DNA from: Streptomyces werraensis
Lineage (GTDB): Bacteria > Actinomycetota > Actinomycetes > Streptomycetales > Streptomycetaceae
DNA length: 64,000 bases
Direction of reading: 5' to 3'
Assembly (NCBI GenBank): GCA_014656175.1
Contig: BNBX01000006.1
Span: 434,001-498,000 of the forward strand
How positions within the stretch are numbered: the stretch's first letter is position 1; each line of letters starts with the position of its first letter. The notes beneath the pieces are model-generated. The model did not search any database. It was not told the origin of the DNA and was given only the letters and a program-made list of their open reading frames with translations. Shown in pieces: positions 50,468-59,400 of this stretch. Position numbers and translations under genes: made by a program.

Positions 50468-51499
50468 GTGACCGCGCCGACCACCACCCCCGCCGCCGTG
50501 GACGCCGCGACCGCCCCGGACGAGGACGAGCTGCTCGCCCACTTCGACGCGCTCATCGCCGACGGCGAGACGATCGAACCGCGCGACTGGATGCCCGACG
50601 GCTACCGCCGCATGCTGGTCCGCCAGATCGCCCAGCACGCCCACTCCGAGATCATCGGCATGCAACCGGAAGGCGCCTGGCTCACCCGCGCCCCCTCCCT
50701 GCACCGCAAGTCGGTCCTGCTCGCCAAGGTCCAGGACGAGGCGGGCCACGGCCTGTACCTGTACTCCGCCGCCGAGACGCTCGGCGTGGACCGCGCCGAC
50801 CTGCTGGACGCCCTGCACCACGGCCGCCAGCGCGCCTCGGCCACCTTCAACCATCCCGCGCTGACCTGGGCGGACACCGGCGCCATCGCCTGGCTGACGG
50901 ACGGCGCCGCCGTCATCAACCAGGCACCCCTGTGCCGCACCTCCTACGGGCCCTACGCCCGGGCGATGCGCCGCGTCTGTCAGGAGGAGGCCTTCCACGT
51001 GCGGCAGGGCTACGACCTGATGCGCGCCCTGTGCGAAGGGACGCCGGAGCAGAAGGAGATGGCACAGGACGCGGTGAACCGCTGGTGGCTGCCGGCCGTG
51101 GCGCTGATGTTCGGACCGCCCGACACCGAGGCGGGCGGCGCCGACGCGCGCACCGCCGCGCTGGGAGCGGCCGTCTCCCGCCGCGCGATGGCCTGGGGCA
51201 TCAAGCGCCACACCAACGACGAACTGCGCCAGCGTTTCGTCGACACCTGCGTTCCGCAGGCCGAGCGCCTCGGCCTGACGCTGCCCGACCCGGCGATCCG
51301 CTGGAACGAGGAGCGCGGCCACTACGACTTCACGCCCGTCGACTGGGACACCTACCGCCGCGCCCTGGGCGACGACACGCACTGGGCGCGGCAGCGCATC
51401 GCCCACCGCCTGGCCGCGCACGAGGACGGCGCCTGGGTCCGGGAGGCCGCCGTCGCGTACGCCGCGAGGGCGGACGAGCCGGCGGGAGCGGCCGCATGA
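50468..51499 (+). CDS. antH: AntH, PaaA-like oxygenase catalytic subunit
   Basis: 343 residues from GTG 50468. A di-iron ferritin-fold protein homologous to PaaA: QIAQHAHSEIIG, ExxH of VQDEAGHGLYLYSAAE and ExxH of CQEEAFHVRQGYDLM. With AntIJKL it is the multicomponent oxygenase that converts AntG-bound anthranilate to 3-aminosalicylate, by analogy with epoxidation of phenylacetyl-CoA. antI overlaps its stop (ATGA). Confidence 0.93.
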   Translation: MTAPTTTPAAVDAATAPDEDELLAHFDALIADGETIEPRDWMPDGYRRMLVRQIAQHAHSEIIGMQPEGAWLTRAPSLHRKSVLLAKVQDEAGHGLYLYSAAETLGVDRADLLDALHHGRQRASATFNHPALTWADTGAIAWLTDGAAVINQAPLCRTSYGPYARAMRRVCQEEAFHVRQGYDLMRALCEGTPEQKEMAQDAVNRWWLPAVALMFGPPDTEAGGADARTAALGAAVSRRAMAWGIKRHTNDELRQRFVDTCVPQAERLGLTLPDPAIRWNEERGHYDFTPVDWDTYRRALGDDTHWARQRIAHRLAAHEDGAWVREAAVAYAARADEPAGAAA

Positions 51500-51807
51500 G
51501 CGCGGCACGGGAAGGCGCGCCGGCGTCCTGGGAGGTGTTCCTGCGGGCCCGCAGGGGCCTGGCCCATCAGCACGTCGGCTCGGTGCGCGCCGCAGGGCCG
51601 GACGCGGCCCTGGCCGCCGCCCGCGATCTGTACACCCGGCGGGGCGAGCCCCTGTCGCTGTGGGTGGTCCGCTCCGACGCCGTGCACACGGCCTCCCCGG
51701 ACGAACGCGACCCGTACTTCGCGGGCGCCCGCCACAAGCCGTACCGCTACCCCGAGCACTACGCGCCGCTGACCGAGAAAGGCCCCGAAGGTGAGTACCA
51801 CGAGTGA
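51496..51807 (+). CDS. antI: AntI, PaaB-like oxygenase subunit
   Basis: 103 residues from ATG 51496, overlapping the antH stop by 4 bases. PaaB family: SWEVFLRARRGLAHQHVGSVRA, LYTRRGEPLSLWVVRSDAV, FAGARHKPYRYPEHY. PaaB is a small structural bridging subunit of the complex. antJ starts inside its end. Confidence 0.92.
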   Translation: MSAAREGAPASWEVFLRARRGLAHQHVGSVRAAGPDAALAAARDLYTRRGEPLSLWVVRSDAVHTASPDERDPYFAGARHKPYRYPEHYAPLTEKGPEGEYHE

Positions 51808-52609
51808 CGTCGCGGCGGTGCGTCCCGGCCCCCCGCCGGGCGAGCCGCCGGCCGCCGCCGATCCCGACCTGGCCCGGCACCTGACGCGCCTCGGCGACGA
51901 CGCCCTCGTCCTCGGCCAGCGGCTGTGCCAGTGGATCACCCGCGCGCCGACCATCGACGAGGACCTGGCCCTGTCCAACATCGCCCTCGACCTCATCGGC
52001 CACGCCCGCACGCTCCTGTCCCGCGCCGGACGCCTCGACGGGTCCGGCCGCAGCGAGGACGACCTCGCCTACACCCGCTCGGAGCGCGAGTTCGCCAACG
52101 CCTTGCTGACCGAACTCCCCAACGGGGACTTCGCGGTGACCATGGCACGGCAACTCGCCTACACCCACTACGCCGTCCTCCACTACGAGGCCCTGGCGCA
52201 CGGCGCCGACCCCGAACTCGCCGCGTTCGGCGTCCGGGCCGCCAAGGAGGTCGCCTTCCACCGGCTGCACGCCGACCGCTGGACGGTGACGCTGGGACGC
52301 GGCACCCCGGAGAGCACCCGCCGCATGCGACGGGCCCTGGAGCGGGTGTGGCCCTACACGGGCGAACTCTTCGAGGAGGACGACGTCGCGCGCCGCCTGG
52401 CCGCCTCCGGCACGGTGCCCTCACCGGCGGCGCTGCGCGACACGTGGCTCGACCGGGTCACCGAGGTCGTCACCGAGGCGGGACTCGCCGTGCCCGCTCC
52501 CACCTGGTCGGCCACCGGCGGCCGCTCGGGCCTGCACACCGAGGAGTTCGGCCCGCTGATCGCGGAACTGCAGTCCGTGCGGCGGCAGTTCCCCGGAGGC
52601 ACCTGGTGA
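51791..52609 (+). CDS. antJ: AntJ, PaaC-like oxygenase subunit
   Basis: 272 residues from GTG 51791, overlapping antI by 17 bases. PaaC family helical fold: DDALVLGQRLCQWITRAPTIDEDLALSNIALDLIGHAR, LAYTRSEREFANALL, and AAKEVAFHRLHADRW. In the Paa system this subunit pairs with the catalytic PaaA and lacks a working iron site. Confidence 0.92.
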   Translation: MSTTSDVAAVRPGPPPGEPPAAADPDLARHLTRLGDDALVLGQRLCQWITRAPTIDEDLALSNIALDLIGHARTLLSRAGRLDGSGRSEDDLAYTRSEREFANALLTELPNGDFAVTMARQLAYTHYAVLHYEALAHGADPELAAFGVRAAKEVAFHRLHADRWTVTLGRGTPESTRRMRRALERVWPYTGELFEEDDVARRLAASGTVPSPAALRDTWLDRVTEVVTEAGLAVPAPTWSATGGRSGLHTEEFGPLIAELQSVRRQFPGGTW

Positions 52610-53118
52610 GCGGGCCCGCACCGGTCACGGCCCGCCTCTGCGCCGAGGAGGTGCGTGAGCGGGTGGCCGCCCTGCCGGACCCGGAACTGCCGGTGATCGG
52701 CCTCGGCGACCTCGGCGTGGTGCACTCCGTCGCCCCCGGCGCCGACGGTGTGCTGGAGGTGGAGCTGATGCCCACCTACCTGGGCTGCCCCGCGCTGCCC
52801 GAGATCACCGCGGCGGTGCGGGAGGTCCTGATCGCCTGCGGTCACCCCGACGGCCGCGTCCGGCACGTCCTCACGCCCGCCTGGACGACGGACCGCATCA
52901 CCCCCGAGGGGCGCCGCGCCCTCGCCGCGCACGGCATCGCCCCACCCGTGTCCCCGGCACCCGGCGGCCCGGTCCCCGTCGCCCTGGGCGCGGTGCCCTG
53001 CCCGCACTGCGGCTCGACGGCCGCCCGGCCGCACAGCGCCTTCGGGCCGTCCCGCTGCCAGTCGGTGCTGTGGTGCACGGTGTGCCGCGAGCCCTTCCCC
53101 CACCTGACCGCGCTGTGA
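52606..53118 (+). CDS. antK: AntK, PaaD-like maturation protein
   Basis: 170 residues from GTG 52606, overlapping the antJ stop (GTGA). MIP18/DUF59 domain (VAALPDPELPVIGLGDLGVV, PTYLGCPALPEI) followed by a C-terminal four-cysteine metal site (CPHCGS and CTVCREPF). PaaD homologs are thought to help iron-sulfur or di-iron assembly for the oxygenase. Confidence 0.92.
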   Translation: MSGPAPVTARLCAEEVRERVAALPDPELPVIGLGDLGVVHSVAPGADGVLEVELMPTYLGCPALPEITAAVREVLIACGHPDGRVRHVLTPAWTTDRITPEGRRALAAHGIAPPVSPAPGGPVPVALGAVPCPHCGSTAARPHSAFGPSRCQSVLWCTVCREPFPHLTAL

Positions 53119-53126
53119 GGCACACC

Positions 53127-54257
53127 GTGAACAGCCCCCCGCCCGCCCTCCGCGACCAGGCGCCGGCCGGTTCCCGCCACCGCACCGGCCGGCACACACT
53201 CGACGTCACCGAGGTCCGGCACCTGACCGCCGACACGGTCGCCGTCACCCTCCACGTGCCCACCGAACTGCGTCACGTCTTCGCCCACCACCCCGGCCAG
53301 CACGTCGTCGTCCGGCACCGCCTGGCCGGTACCGAACTGCGCCGCAGCTACTCGATCTGCCCACCACCGCACACACCCGAGGCGCTCCGTCTGGTGATCA
53401 AAAGGTCCGGCCCCGGCGGCTTCGGCGACCATGCCACCACCCGCCTTGCCGCCGGCGCGCGGCTGGAACTCTCGCCGCCCACCGGCACCTTCGCCCTGCC
53501 GGAGGTGCCGGGCGCCCATCACGTCCTCCTCGCGGGCGGCACCGGCATCACCCCCCTGGCCCCGATGGCCGTCCACGCCCTGCGGCGGGACCCGGCCTGC
53601 CGCGTCAGCCTCGTGCACTCGGTCCGCACCTCCGCCGACGCCGTGCTGGCCGACGAACTGGCCGAGACCAAGGACGAGTTCGTGGACCGCTTCACCGTCC
53701 TGTACGTGCTGACCCGGGAGGACCGGGGAAGTGGGAGCGGGCCGCTCGCCCGGCGGCTGGACGCGTCCGGGGTGCGCCGGCTGCTGGCGGCCGTGGACGC
53801 CCGTCCGGACCCGGACACCACATTCGCCCTGTGCGGACCGCCCGGTCTCGTCGCCACCGCACGGCGTGTCCTGACCGATGCGGGAGCCGACCCGTCGCTC
53901 GTCCGCTGGGAGCTGTTCACGGCCGACGGCGCCGAGCCGGTGCCGGCGCGGCCGGCCGGACGGGCACCGGAGGCGGGGGAGTACCGGGTCACCGCCCTGC
54001 TCGACGGGCGCCGCCGGGCCGCCACCGTGCTGCCGGACGACCCGGCCCTGCTCGACGCCCTGCTGCGCAGCCACCCCGACGTGCCGTACGCCTGCCGTGA
54101 GGGCGTCTGCGGCAGTTGCCGCGCGAAGGTCCTGTCCGGGCAGGTGACGGCGGACGGCGAGCACGCCCTGGACGAACGGGACCGCGCCGCCGGCTACACC
54201 CTCGTCTGCCGCGCCAGGCCCCGCACCCCCGAACTCACCCTCGACTTCGACGCCTGA
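53127..54257 (+). CDS. antL: AntL, PaaE-like reductase
   Basis: 376 residues from GTG 53127, with TGAGG upstream. Ferredoxin-NADP reductase modules: FAD-binding RRSYSIC, NAD(P)-binding LLAGGTGITPLAPM and CGPPGLV, and a C-terminal plant-type 2Fe-2S ferredoxin (CREGVCGSCRAKV, then LVCRARP). It passes electrons from NAD(P)H to AntH. Confidence 0.93.
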   Translation: MNSPPPALRDQAPAGSRHRTGRHTLDVTEVRHLTADTVAVTLHVPTELRHVFAHHPGQHVVVRHRLAGTELRRSYSICPPPHTPEALRLVIKRSGPGGFGDHATTRLAAGARLELSPPTGTFALPEVPGAHHVLLAGGTGITPLAPMAVHALRRDPACRVSLVHSVRTSADAVLADELAETKDEFVDRFTVLYVLTREDRGSGSGPLARRLDASGVRRLLAAVDARPDPDTTFALCGPPGLVATARRVLTDAGADPSLVRWELFTADGAEPVPARPAGRAPEAGEYRVTALLDGRRRAATVLPDDPALLDALLRSHPDVPYACREGVCGSCRAKVLSGQVTADGEHALDERDRAAGYTLVCRARPRTPELTLDFDA

Positions 54258-54296
54258 CCCGCCCGCCTCGCCACCCCTCAGCGAAGGAGACCCACG

Positions 54297-55073
54297 ATGA
54301 CCGCCACCGACCGCCACGCGGGAAAGACCGCCCTGGTCACCGGAGGCAGCCGCGGCATCGGCCGAGCCATCAGCCACCGCCTCGCCCGCGAGGGCGCCCT
54401 CGTGGCGGTCCACTACGGCCACGACCTGACGGCCGCCGAGCGGACCGTCAAGGAGATCCAGGCCGACGGCGGCCGCGCCTTCCCCGTACACGCCGAACTC
54501 GGCGTCCCCGGCGACGCCGACACCCTGTGGGCCGCCTTCGACGAGGCCCTGGCGGGCCAGGACGCCCCGGCCGGCCTGGACATCCTCGTCAACAACGCGG
54601 GCATCACCGTCCCCCGCCCCATCGCCCAGGTGACCGAGGCCGACTACGACCGCGTCTTCGCCATCAACACCAAGGCGCCGTTCTTCATCGTCCAGCGAGG
54701 ACTGGACCGCCTCCGGGACGGCGGCAGGATCATCAACATCTCGTCCGTCGCGACCCGTATCGCCTTCCCGCCGATCGTCTCCTACACCATGACCAAGGCC
54801 GCCCTCGACTACCTCACCCTCTCCCTGGCCCAGGAGCTGGGCCCCCGGGGCATCACCGTCAACGCCGTCGCGCCCGGCTACACCGAGACCGAGATCAACC
54901 CCACCCTCGCCGTCCCGGAGATCCGCCGCCGCTACTCCGAGGCCTCCACGTTCGGCCGGCTCGGCGACCCGGCGGACATCGCGGACGTCGTCTCCTTCGT
55001 GGCGAGCGACGACGCCCGCTGGGTGACCGGCCAGTGGATCGACGCGTCCGGCGGCGCCCACCTCGGTGTGTGA
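54297..55073 (+). CDS. antM: AntM, C-8 ketoreductase (SDR)
   Basis: 258 residues from ATG 54297, with GAAGGAG upstream. SDR motifs: TGGSRGIGRA, NNAGIT, catalytic Ser of INISSVATR and Tyr/Lys of YTMTKAALD, then APGYTETEIN. AntM is the stand-alone reductase of the C-8 keto group, giving the hydroxyl acylated by AntB. It lies 39 bases after antL. Confidence 0.92.
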   Translation: MTATDRHAGKTALVTGGSRGIGRAISHRLAREGALVAVHYGHDLTAAERTVKEIQADGGRAFPVHAELGVPGDADTLWAAFDEALAGQDAPAGLDILVNNAGITVPRPIAQVTEADYDRVFAINTKAPFFIVQRGLDRLRDGGRIINISSVATRIAFPPIVSYTMTKAALDYLTLSLAQELGPRGITVNAVAPGYTETEINPTLAVPEIRRRYSEASTFGRLGDPADIADVVSFVASDDARWVTGQWIDASGGAHLGV

Positions 55074-55098
55074 CCCGTCCGCACCTCTAGGAGAAGTG

Positions 55099-55947
55099 AT
55101 GAACGACCTCACGGCCACCCTCGACGGGCCGGCCACGGACGACACCCTGACCCGCCCCTTCGACGGCGCCAGCCCCTACGACACGTACGTGCACGCGTCC
55201 GTCCTCAACACACTGCAGCAGCCGCTCACCGAGGCCCCGGACGAGATGGGCTTCCTCGTCACCACCCAGGTGATGGAACTCTGGTTCACCCTCATCGTGC
55301 ACGAGTGGCGCACGGCCAAGGTCGCCTTCGCCAAGGACGACCTGCCCGCCGCCCTGGACGCGCTGGTGCGCAGCCGCCGCGCGCTGACCGCCCTGGGCGG
55401 CGCCTGGGCGCCCATCGCCGCCCTGACCCCGGCCCAGTTCAACGGCTTCCGCGCCGCGTTCGGCCGGGCGTCGGGCTTCCAGTCGGCGATGTACCGGCAC
55501 ATGGAGTTCCTCCTCGGTGACAAGTCCGCCGGACTGCTGCGCGCCCACCGCGGCGACCCGGCCGTCCACGAGGCGCTCGCCGAGACCTACCGCGCACCGT
55601 CCCTCTACGACGAGGTGCTGGCCTACCTGCACCGCCAGGGCCTGCCCGTCCCGCGCCACGTCCGCGAACGGGACGTGACCAGCCCCTACGACAGCGACCC
55701 CGGGGTGGTGGAGGCCTGGCGGCACGTCTACGCCGGGCCGCAGCACCACCCCCACCTCGCACTCGGCGAACTGCTCACCGACATCGCCGAACTCGTCACC
55801 CGCTGGCGCACCGACCACGTCCTGGTGGTCCGCCGGGCCATGGGAGCCAAACCGGGCAGCGCCGGATCGGCCGGGCTGGCCTGGCTGGAGCAGCGTGCGG
55901 CCCGGCCGGTCTTCCCCGAACTGTGGGAGGTGCGCGGTGACGTCTAG
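55099..55947 (+). CDS. antN: AntN, tryptophan 2,3-dioxygenase
   Basis: 282 residues from ATG 55099, with AGGAGAAG upstream. Haem dioxygenase family: TLQQPLTEAPDEMGFLVTTQVMELWFTLIVHEW at the distal side, FRAAFGRASGFQSAMYRHMEFLLGDK, and the proximal haem His region TDHVLVVRRAMGAKPGSAGSAG. It opens the indole ring of tryptophan to N-formylkynurenine, the first step toward the starter unit. antO overlaps its end by 11 bases. Confidence 0.93.
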   Translation: MNDLTATLDGPATDDTLTRPFDGASPYDTYVHASVLNTLQQPLTEAPDEMGFLVTTQVMELWFTLIVHEWRTAKVAFAKDDLPAALDALVRSRRALTALGGAWAPIAALTPAQFNGFRAAFGRASGFQSAMYRHMEFLLGDKSAGLLRAHRGDPAVHEALAETYRAPSLYDEVLAYLHRQGLPVPRHVRERDVTSPYDSDPGVVEAWRHVYAGPQHHPHLALGELLTDIAELVTRWRTDHVLVVRRAMGAKPGSAGSAGLAWLEQRAARPVFPELWEVRGDV

Positions 55948-56785
55948 GACGATCTCCGCCTTCGCGGCCGAGGAGGAGCAGCGGGTCCTGAGCCTGAAGC
56001 CGGTCCTCGCACCGGTGCACGGCCGCTACGGGGACCACCCCCACCACTCCTACGACGCCTGGCCGTCCGAGGACCCCGACGCCCCGTTGGTGATCCTGCT
56101 GCACGGCGGCTACTGGCGCTACGACCGGATGCACCTGACCCCGTTCGCGGCCTGGCTCTCCACCCAGGGCTTCAGCGTGCTGCTCCCGGGCTTCCGCCGG
56201 TCCGGCGGCGCGGGCGGCCATCCCGAGACCTTCGACGACGTCGCCCGCATCGTGGACACCCTGCCCGAGGGGCGGCCCTACGTCCTGGCGGGCCACTGCT
56301 CCGGCGGGCACCTGGCCCTGTGGTGCGCCGCCCGCGGCCTGCTGCCGCCCGGCTCCCGCTGGCACACCCGCACCCTGCCGACCAGTGTGCTCGCCCTCGC
56401 GCCGATCACCGACCTCACCGCCACCCGCCGCGACCGCCTCAGCAACGACGCCGCCCTGCAACTCCTCGGCGGTGAGGAGCACTTCACCGAGCGTCTGGCC
56501 GAGGTCGACCCCCTCACCCTGCTGCGCGACGCCGGGACCACCGGTGTCCCCACCGTGCTGCTGCACGGCGCCGCCGACGAGGAGGTCCCGCTCACCCAGT
56601 TCAGCGACTACGCGGCCGTGCACCGGGACCTCAGGACGGTCGTCCTGCCCGGCACCGGCCACTACACCCTCATCGAACCCGGAGCACCCGGCGCCCGCGC
56701 GGTCGCCGACACCCTCCGGGACATGGCGGCCGCCTTCCCCCCGGCGGACGCCGGCCGCGCGGGCGAGGAGGCCGCACACCGATGA
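55937..56785 (+). CDS. antO: AntO, arylformamidase-like alpha/beta hydrolase with Cys at the nucleophile position
   Basis: 282 residues from GTG 55937, with GGAGG seven bases upstream inside the end of antN. The fold resembles kynurenine formamidase: oxyanion HGGYW at 56-60, acid in GAADEEVP (D214) and His in GTGHYT (H242). The nucleophile elbow reads G-H-C-S-G-G, where formamidases have G-H-S-A-G-G, so Cys121 sits where the catalytic Ser should be. The published proposal for AntO is N-formylation of the aminosalicylate; a Cys nucleophile would suit acyl transfer. antP overlaps its stop (ATGA). Confidence 0.9.
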   Translation: MTSRTISAFAAEEEQRVLSLKPVLAPVHGRYGDHPHHSYDAWPSEDPDAPLVILLHGGYWRYDRMHLTPFAAWLSTQGFSVLLPGFRRSGGAGGHPETFDDVARIVDTLPEGRPYVLAGHCSGGHLALWCAARGLLPPGSRWHTRTLPTSVLALAPITDLTATRRDRLSNDAALQLLGGEEHFTERLAEVDPLTLLRDAGTTGVPTVLLHGAADEEVPLTQFSDYAAVHRDLRTVVLPGTGHYTLIEPGAPGARAVADTLRDMAAAFPPADAGRAGEEAAHR

Positions 56786-58041
56786 CCACCGCACTCTCCG
56801 CCGCCACCGCCCTGGGCGAGCAGGCCGCACAGCTCGACGCCGACGACCCCCTGGCCCCCCTCCGCGAACGGTTCCTGCTCCCGCCGGACGTCGTCTACCT
56901 CGACGGCAACTCCCTGGGCCCGCTGCCCGCCGCCGTGCCGGCGGCCCTCGAGGACGTCGTACGGCGCCAGTGGGGCACCGGACTCATCGGCTCCTGGAAC
57001 GCGGCCGGCTGGTGGCACGCACCGCTGCGCGTGGGCGACGCCATCGGCACGCTCATCGGGGCCGCGCCGGGGCAGACGATCGCGGGCGACTCCACCAGCG
57101 TGCAGTTGTTCACCGCGCTCGACGCCGCCGCCGCGCTCCGGCCGGACCGCCCCCTGCTGGTCACCGACCCCGGGCACTTCCCCACCGACCGGTACCTCGC
57201 CGACGCGGTCGCCCGCCGCCGCGGCCTTGAGGTACGGCACGTACCGCCGCCGGACCTCGCGCGCTTCCTCGCCGACGAGGGCCGACGGGTCGCCGTCGTC
57301 AGCTACTCGCCCGTCGACTTCCGCACCGGGGAGCTGTACGACATGGGGGCCCTGACCCGGGCCGCTCACGACGCGGGCGCCCTCGCGCTGTGGGATCTGT
57401 GCCACGCCGCCGGCGCCCTGCCCCTGGAGGTCGACGCCCTCGGCGTGGACCTTGCGGTCGGCTGCGGCTACAAGTTCCTCTCCGGCGGCCCGGGCGCCCC
57501 CGCCTTCCTCTACGTGGCACAGCGTCATCACGCCGAGCTGGAGACGCCCCTGCCCGGCTGGACCGGCCACGCCGACCCGTTCGGCCTGGCACGGGACTAC
57601 ATCCCCGCGCCCGGCATCGCCCGCGCCCGCATCGGCACCCCGCCGATCCTGTCCCTGCTCGCCCTCGAAGCGGCCCTCACCGCCTTCGACGGGGTCGACC
57701 TGCACCAGGTCCGCGCCAAGAGCCTGTCCCTGACGGGCTTCCTCCTGCGGTGCGCGGAGGAACTCCTGGCGCCCCTGGGCTTCACCTCCGTCACCCCGTC
57801 CGACCCCGGCCGCCGCGGCAGCCAGGTCACCCTGCGCCACCCCCACGCCCACGGACTGGCCGTCGCCCTGGCCGGGCGCGGTGTCGTGGCCGACATGCGC
57901 GCGCCCGACCTGCTCCGCTTCGGCGTCAACGCCCTCTTCACCAGTCACGGCGACCTGCTCACCGCCGCTTCGCGCCTGCGTGACCTCACCGTGGAGGGCG
58001 CGTACGACCCGGCTCCTCCCAGCGCCGGACCGGTGACCTGA
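56782..58041 (+). CDS. antP: AntP, kynureninase
   Basis: 419 residues from ATG 56782. PLP-dependent fold type I with the kynureninase pattern: VYLDGNSLGPLP near 40, DLCHAAGALPLEV, and PLP Lys231 in LAVGCGYKFLSGGPGAPAF. It splits kynurenine to anthranilate and alanine, the starter of the antimycin head group. Its presence marks a cluster form longer than the minimal antA-O set. Last gene of the antH-P operon. Confidence 0.94.
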   Translation: MTTALSAATALGEQAAQLDADDPLAPLRERFLLPPDVVYLDGNSLGPLPAAVPAALEDVVRRQWGTGLIGSWNAAGWWHAPLRVGDAIGTLIGAAPGQTIAGDSTSVQLFTALDAAAALRPDRPLLVTDPGHFPTDRYLADAVARRRGLEVRHVPPPDLARFLADEGRRVAVVSYSPVDFRTGELYDMGALTRAAHDAGALALWDLCHAAGALPLEVDALGVDLAVGCGYKFLSGGPGAPAFLYVAQRHHAELETPLPGWTGHADPFGLARDYIPAPGIARARIGTPPILSLLALEAALTAFDGVDLHQVRAKSLSLTGFLLRCAEELLAPLGFTSVTPSDPGRRGSQVTLRHPHAHGLAVALAGRGVVADMRAPDLLRFGVNALFTSHGDLLTAASRLRDLTVEGAYDPAPPSAGPVT

Positions 58042-58174
58042 GCGGGCCGTCACGCGGCGGCTGCCCCGACGTCACGGCTGCGCTGGTGGTCCTTGAAACG
58101 ATCGGGTCGGTGGTGTCGGTGGGTTACCCACCCGAGTAGCGCCGGCGGTCACATCCGCCAATGGGCCTGCGGCG

Positions 58175-58190
58175 TATCCTGTACCGAGTG
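58175..58190 (+). promoter_or_regulatory. -10 of a probable leaderless transcript
   Basis: TATCCT (58175-58180) ends seven bases before the GTG at 58188, the distance from -10 to transcription start. No ribosome site exists. The downstream PPTase is therefore probably translated from a leaderless mRNA with its own promoter. Confidence 0.5.
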
Positions 58191-58886
58191 ATCGAGCAAC
58201 TGGTGCCTCCGACCGTCGTAACGGTGGAGGCCTACGGTCAGGACGACGCGGACCTTGAGCTCTTCCCCGAGGAAGCGGCGCTGATGACGCGTGCGGTCGC
58301 CAAACGGCGGAGGGAGTTCGCCGTCGTGCGCTCCTGCGCCCGGCGCGCCATGGAGAAGCTCGGTGTGCCGCCGCAGCCGGTCCTGTCGGGGGAGCATGGT
58401 GCCCCATGCTGGCCGGCCGGACTGGTCGGCAGCATGACCCACTGCGACGACTTCTGCGCCGCCGCGCTTGCCCGCGCAGCGGATCTGGCCTCGCTCGGCA
58501 TAGACGTCGAGATGCACCGGCCCTTGCCCGACGAGGTACTGGCGACGGTGTCCCTGCCGGCCGAGGTGAACCGGCTGCGGCGGCTATCCGAGCGGCGCCC
58601 CGACGTGCACTGGGATCGGCTGCTGTTCAGCGCCAAGGAATCCGTCTACAAGGCGTGGTTCCCCCTCACCCGAGAGTGGCTCGACTTCACGGAGGCCGAC
58701 ATCGAATTCTCCGAGGACGGCCGCTTTCGCGCGGCGCTCCTCGTCCCCGGCCCCCAGGTGGGCGGCCACCGTCTCGACCACTTCGAAGGCCGGTGGACGG
58801 CGGAACTGAGCCTGATCGCCACGGCCGTGGCGGTCCCGCACACCCGAAGAAGACCCCGTGCCGGGACCACGGAGCACGCAGATTGA
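58188..58886 (+). CDS. Sfp-type phosphopantetheinyl transferase (antQ candidate)
   Basis: 232 residues from GTG 58188 (VIEQLVPPTVVTVEAYG, the usual family start); an ATG at 58161 would add nine residues. Motifs: KRRREFAVVRSCARRAMEKLGV, GSMTHCDDFCAAALA, LGIDVEMHRPLP, and LFSAKESVYKAWFPLT with the metal-binding E. It activates carrier proteins. It follows antP by 146 bases with its own promoter and could be the antQ of long-form clusters, competing with the PPTase behind antF. Confidence 0.9.
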   Translation: MIEQLVPPTVVTVEAYGQDDADLELFPEEAALMTRAVAKRRREFAVVRSCARRAMEKLGVPPQPVLSGEHGAPCWPAGLVGSMTHCDDFCAAALARAADLASLGIDVEMHRPLPDEVLATVSLPAEVNRLRRLSERRPDVHWDRLLFSAKESVYKAWFPLTREWLDFTEADIEFSEDGRFRAALLVPGPQVGGHRLDHFEGRWTAELSLIATAVAVPHTRRRPRAGTTEHAD

Positions 58887-59193
58887 GGAGTTCCGCGGAC
58901 GGCGACCTGCGGATTCGTGAGCGGACCCGGCCGACCCCACTCCCGCCCTCACCTCGAGCAGCGGCTGATCAGGTAGCCGCCCCGCTCCCCGGCAGGGGCA
59001 GGACACGCTTGGCCGCTGCTTCAGCAGGACGAGTTGGCGCAGCGGTTCCACCGCATCGACCGTGGCTTGCTGGAACGACTGCAACGGGCCGGGGCGCGGG
59101 TTGTCGGCGACGGCTGAAATGTAAACCAGTAACGACGCTCGAAAGCTGACCCTCTCCAGGGGGCTGGCTCGTTGAGCCAGGCCGGGAGGATGG
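58887..59193. other. intergenic region, possible IS end
   Basis: About 300 bases without a recognised gene. A frame ending at 59119 reads RFHRIDRGLLERLQRAGARVVGDG, perhaps a gene tail. The AT-rich stretch around 59117-59135 precedes the IS21 remnant and may be part of its end. Confidence 0.3.
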
Positions 59194-59400
59194 GTGCCCA
59201 GCGTGGAAGACTGGGCGGACTTCCGCCAGTTGCACCGGGCCGAGCAGATGCCGGTGCGAGCGATCGTACGGAAGCTGGGCTCTCGAGGACACCGTCCGCA
59301 GGGCGATCGCGGACGACGCGCCGCCGAAATACCGGCGGGCGCCGAAGGGCGGCACCACGTCCGCGTTGACGGACTTGGACGCGGCGGCAGCCGGGAGACG
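59194..59400 (+). pseudogene. IS21-family IstA transposase, N-terminal remnant
   Basis: From GTG 59194 it reads PSVEDWADFRQLHRAEQMPVRAIVRKLG, the start of IstA. The frame then shifts and the homology continues as DTVRRAIADDAPPKYRRAPKG. Nothing of the rve catalytic domain or of istB remains. Confidence 0.75.

Noticed and set aside
50468..54257. Reading antH-L as a phenylacetate degradation operon (paaABCDE)
   Set aside because: No paaK, paaG, paaZ or paaH nearby; the genes are embedded between antG and antM in the known antimycin order.
54297..58041. Reading antN-antO-antP as primary kynurenine catabolism
   Set aside because: Coupled overlaps with the ant operon and the Cys for Ser change in AntO point to the specialised pathway.
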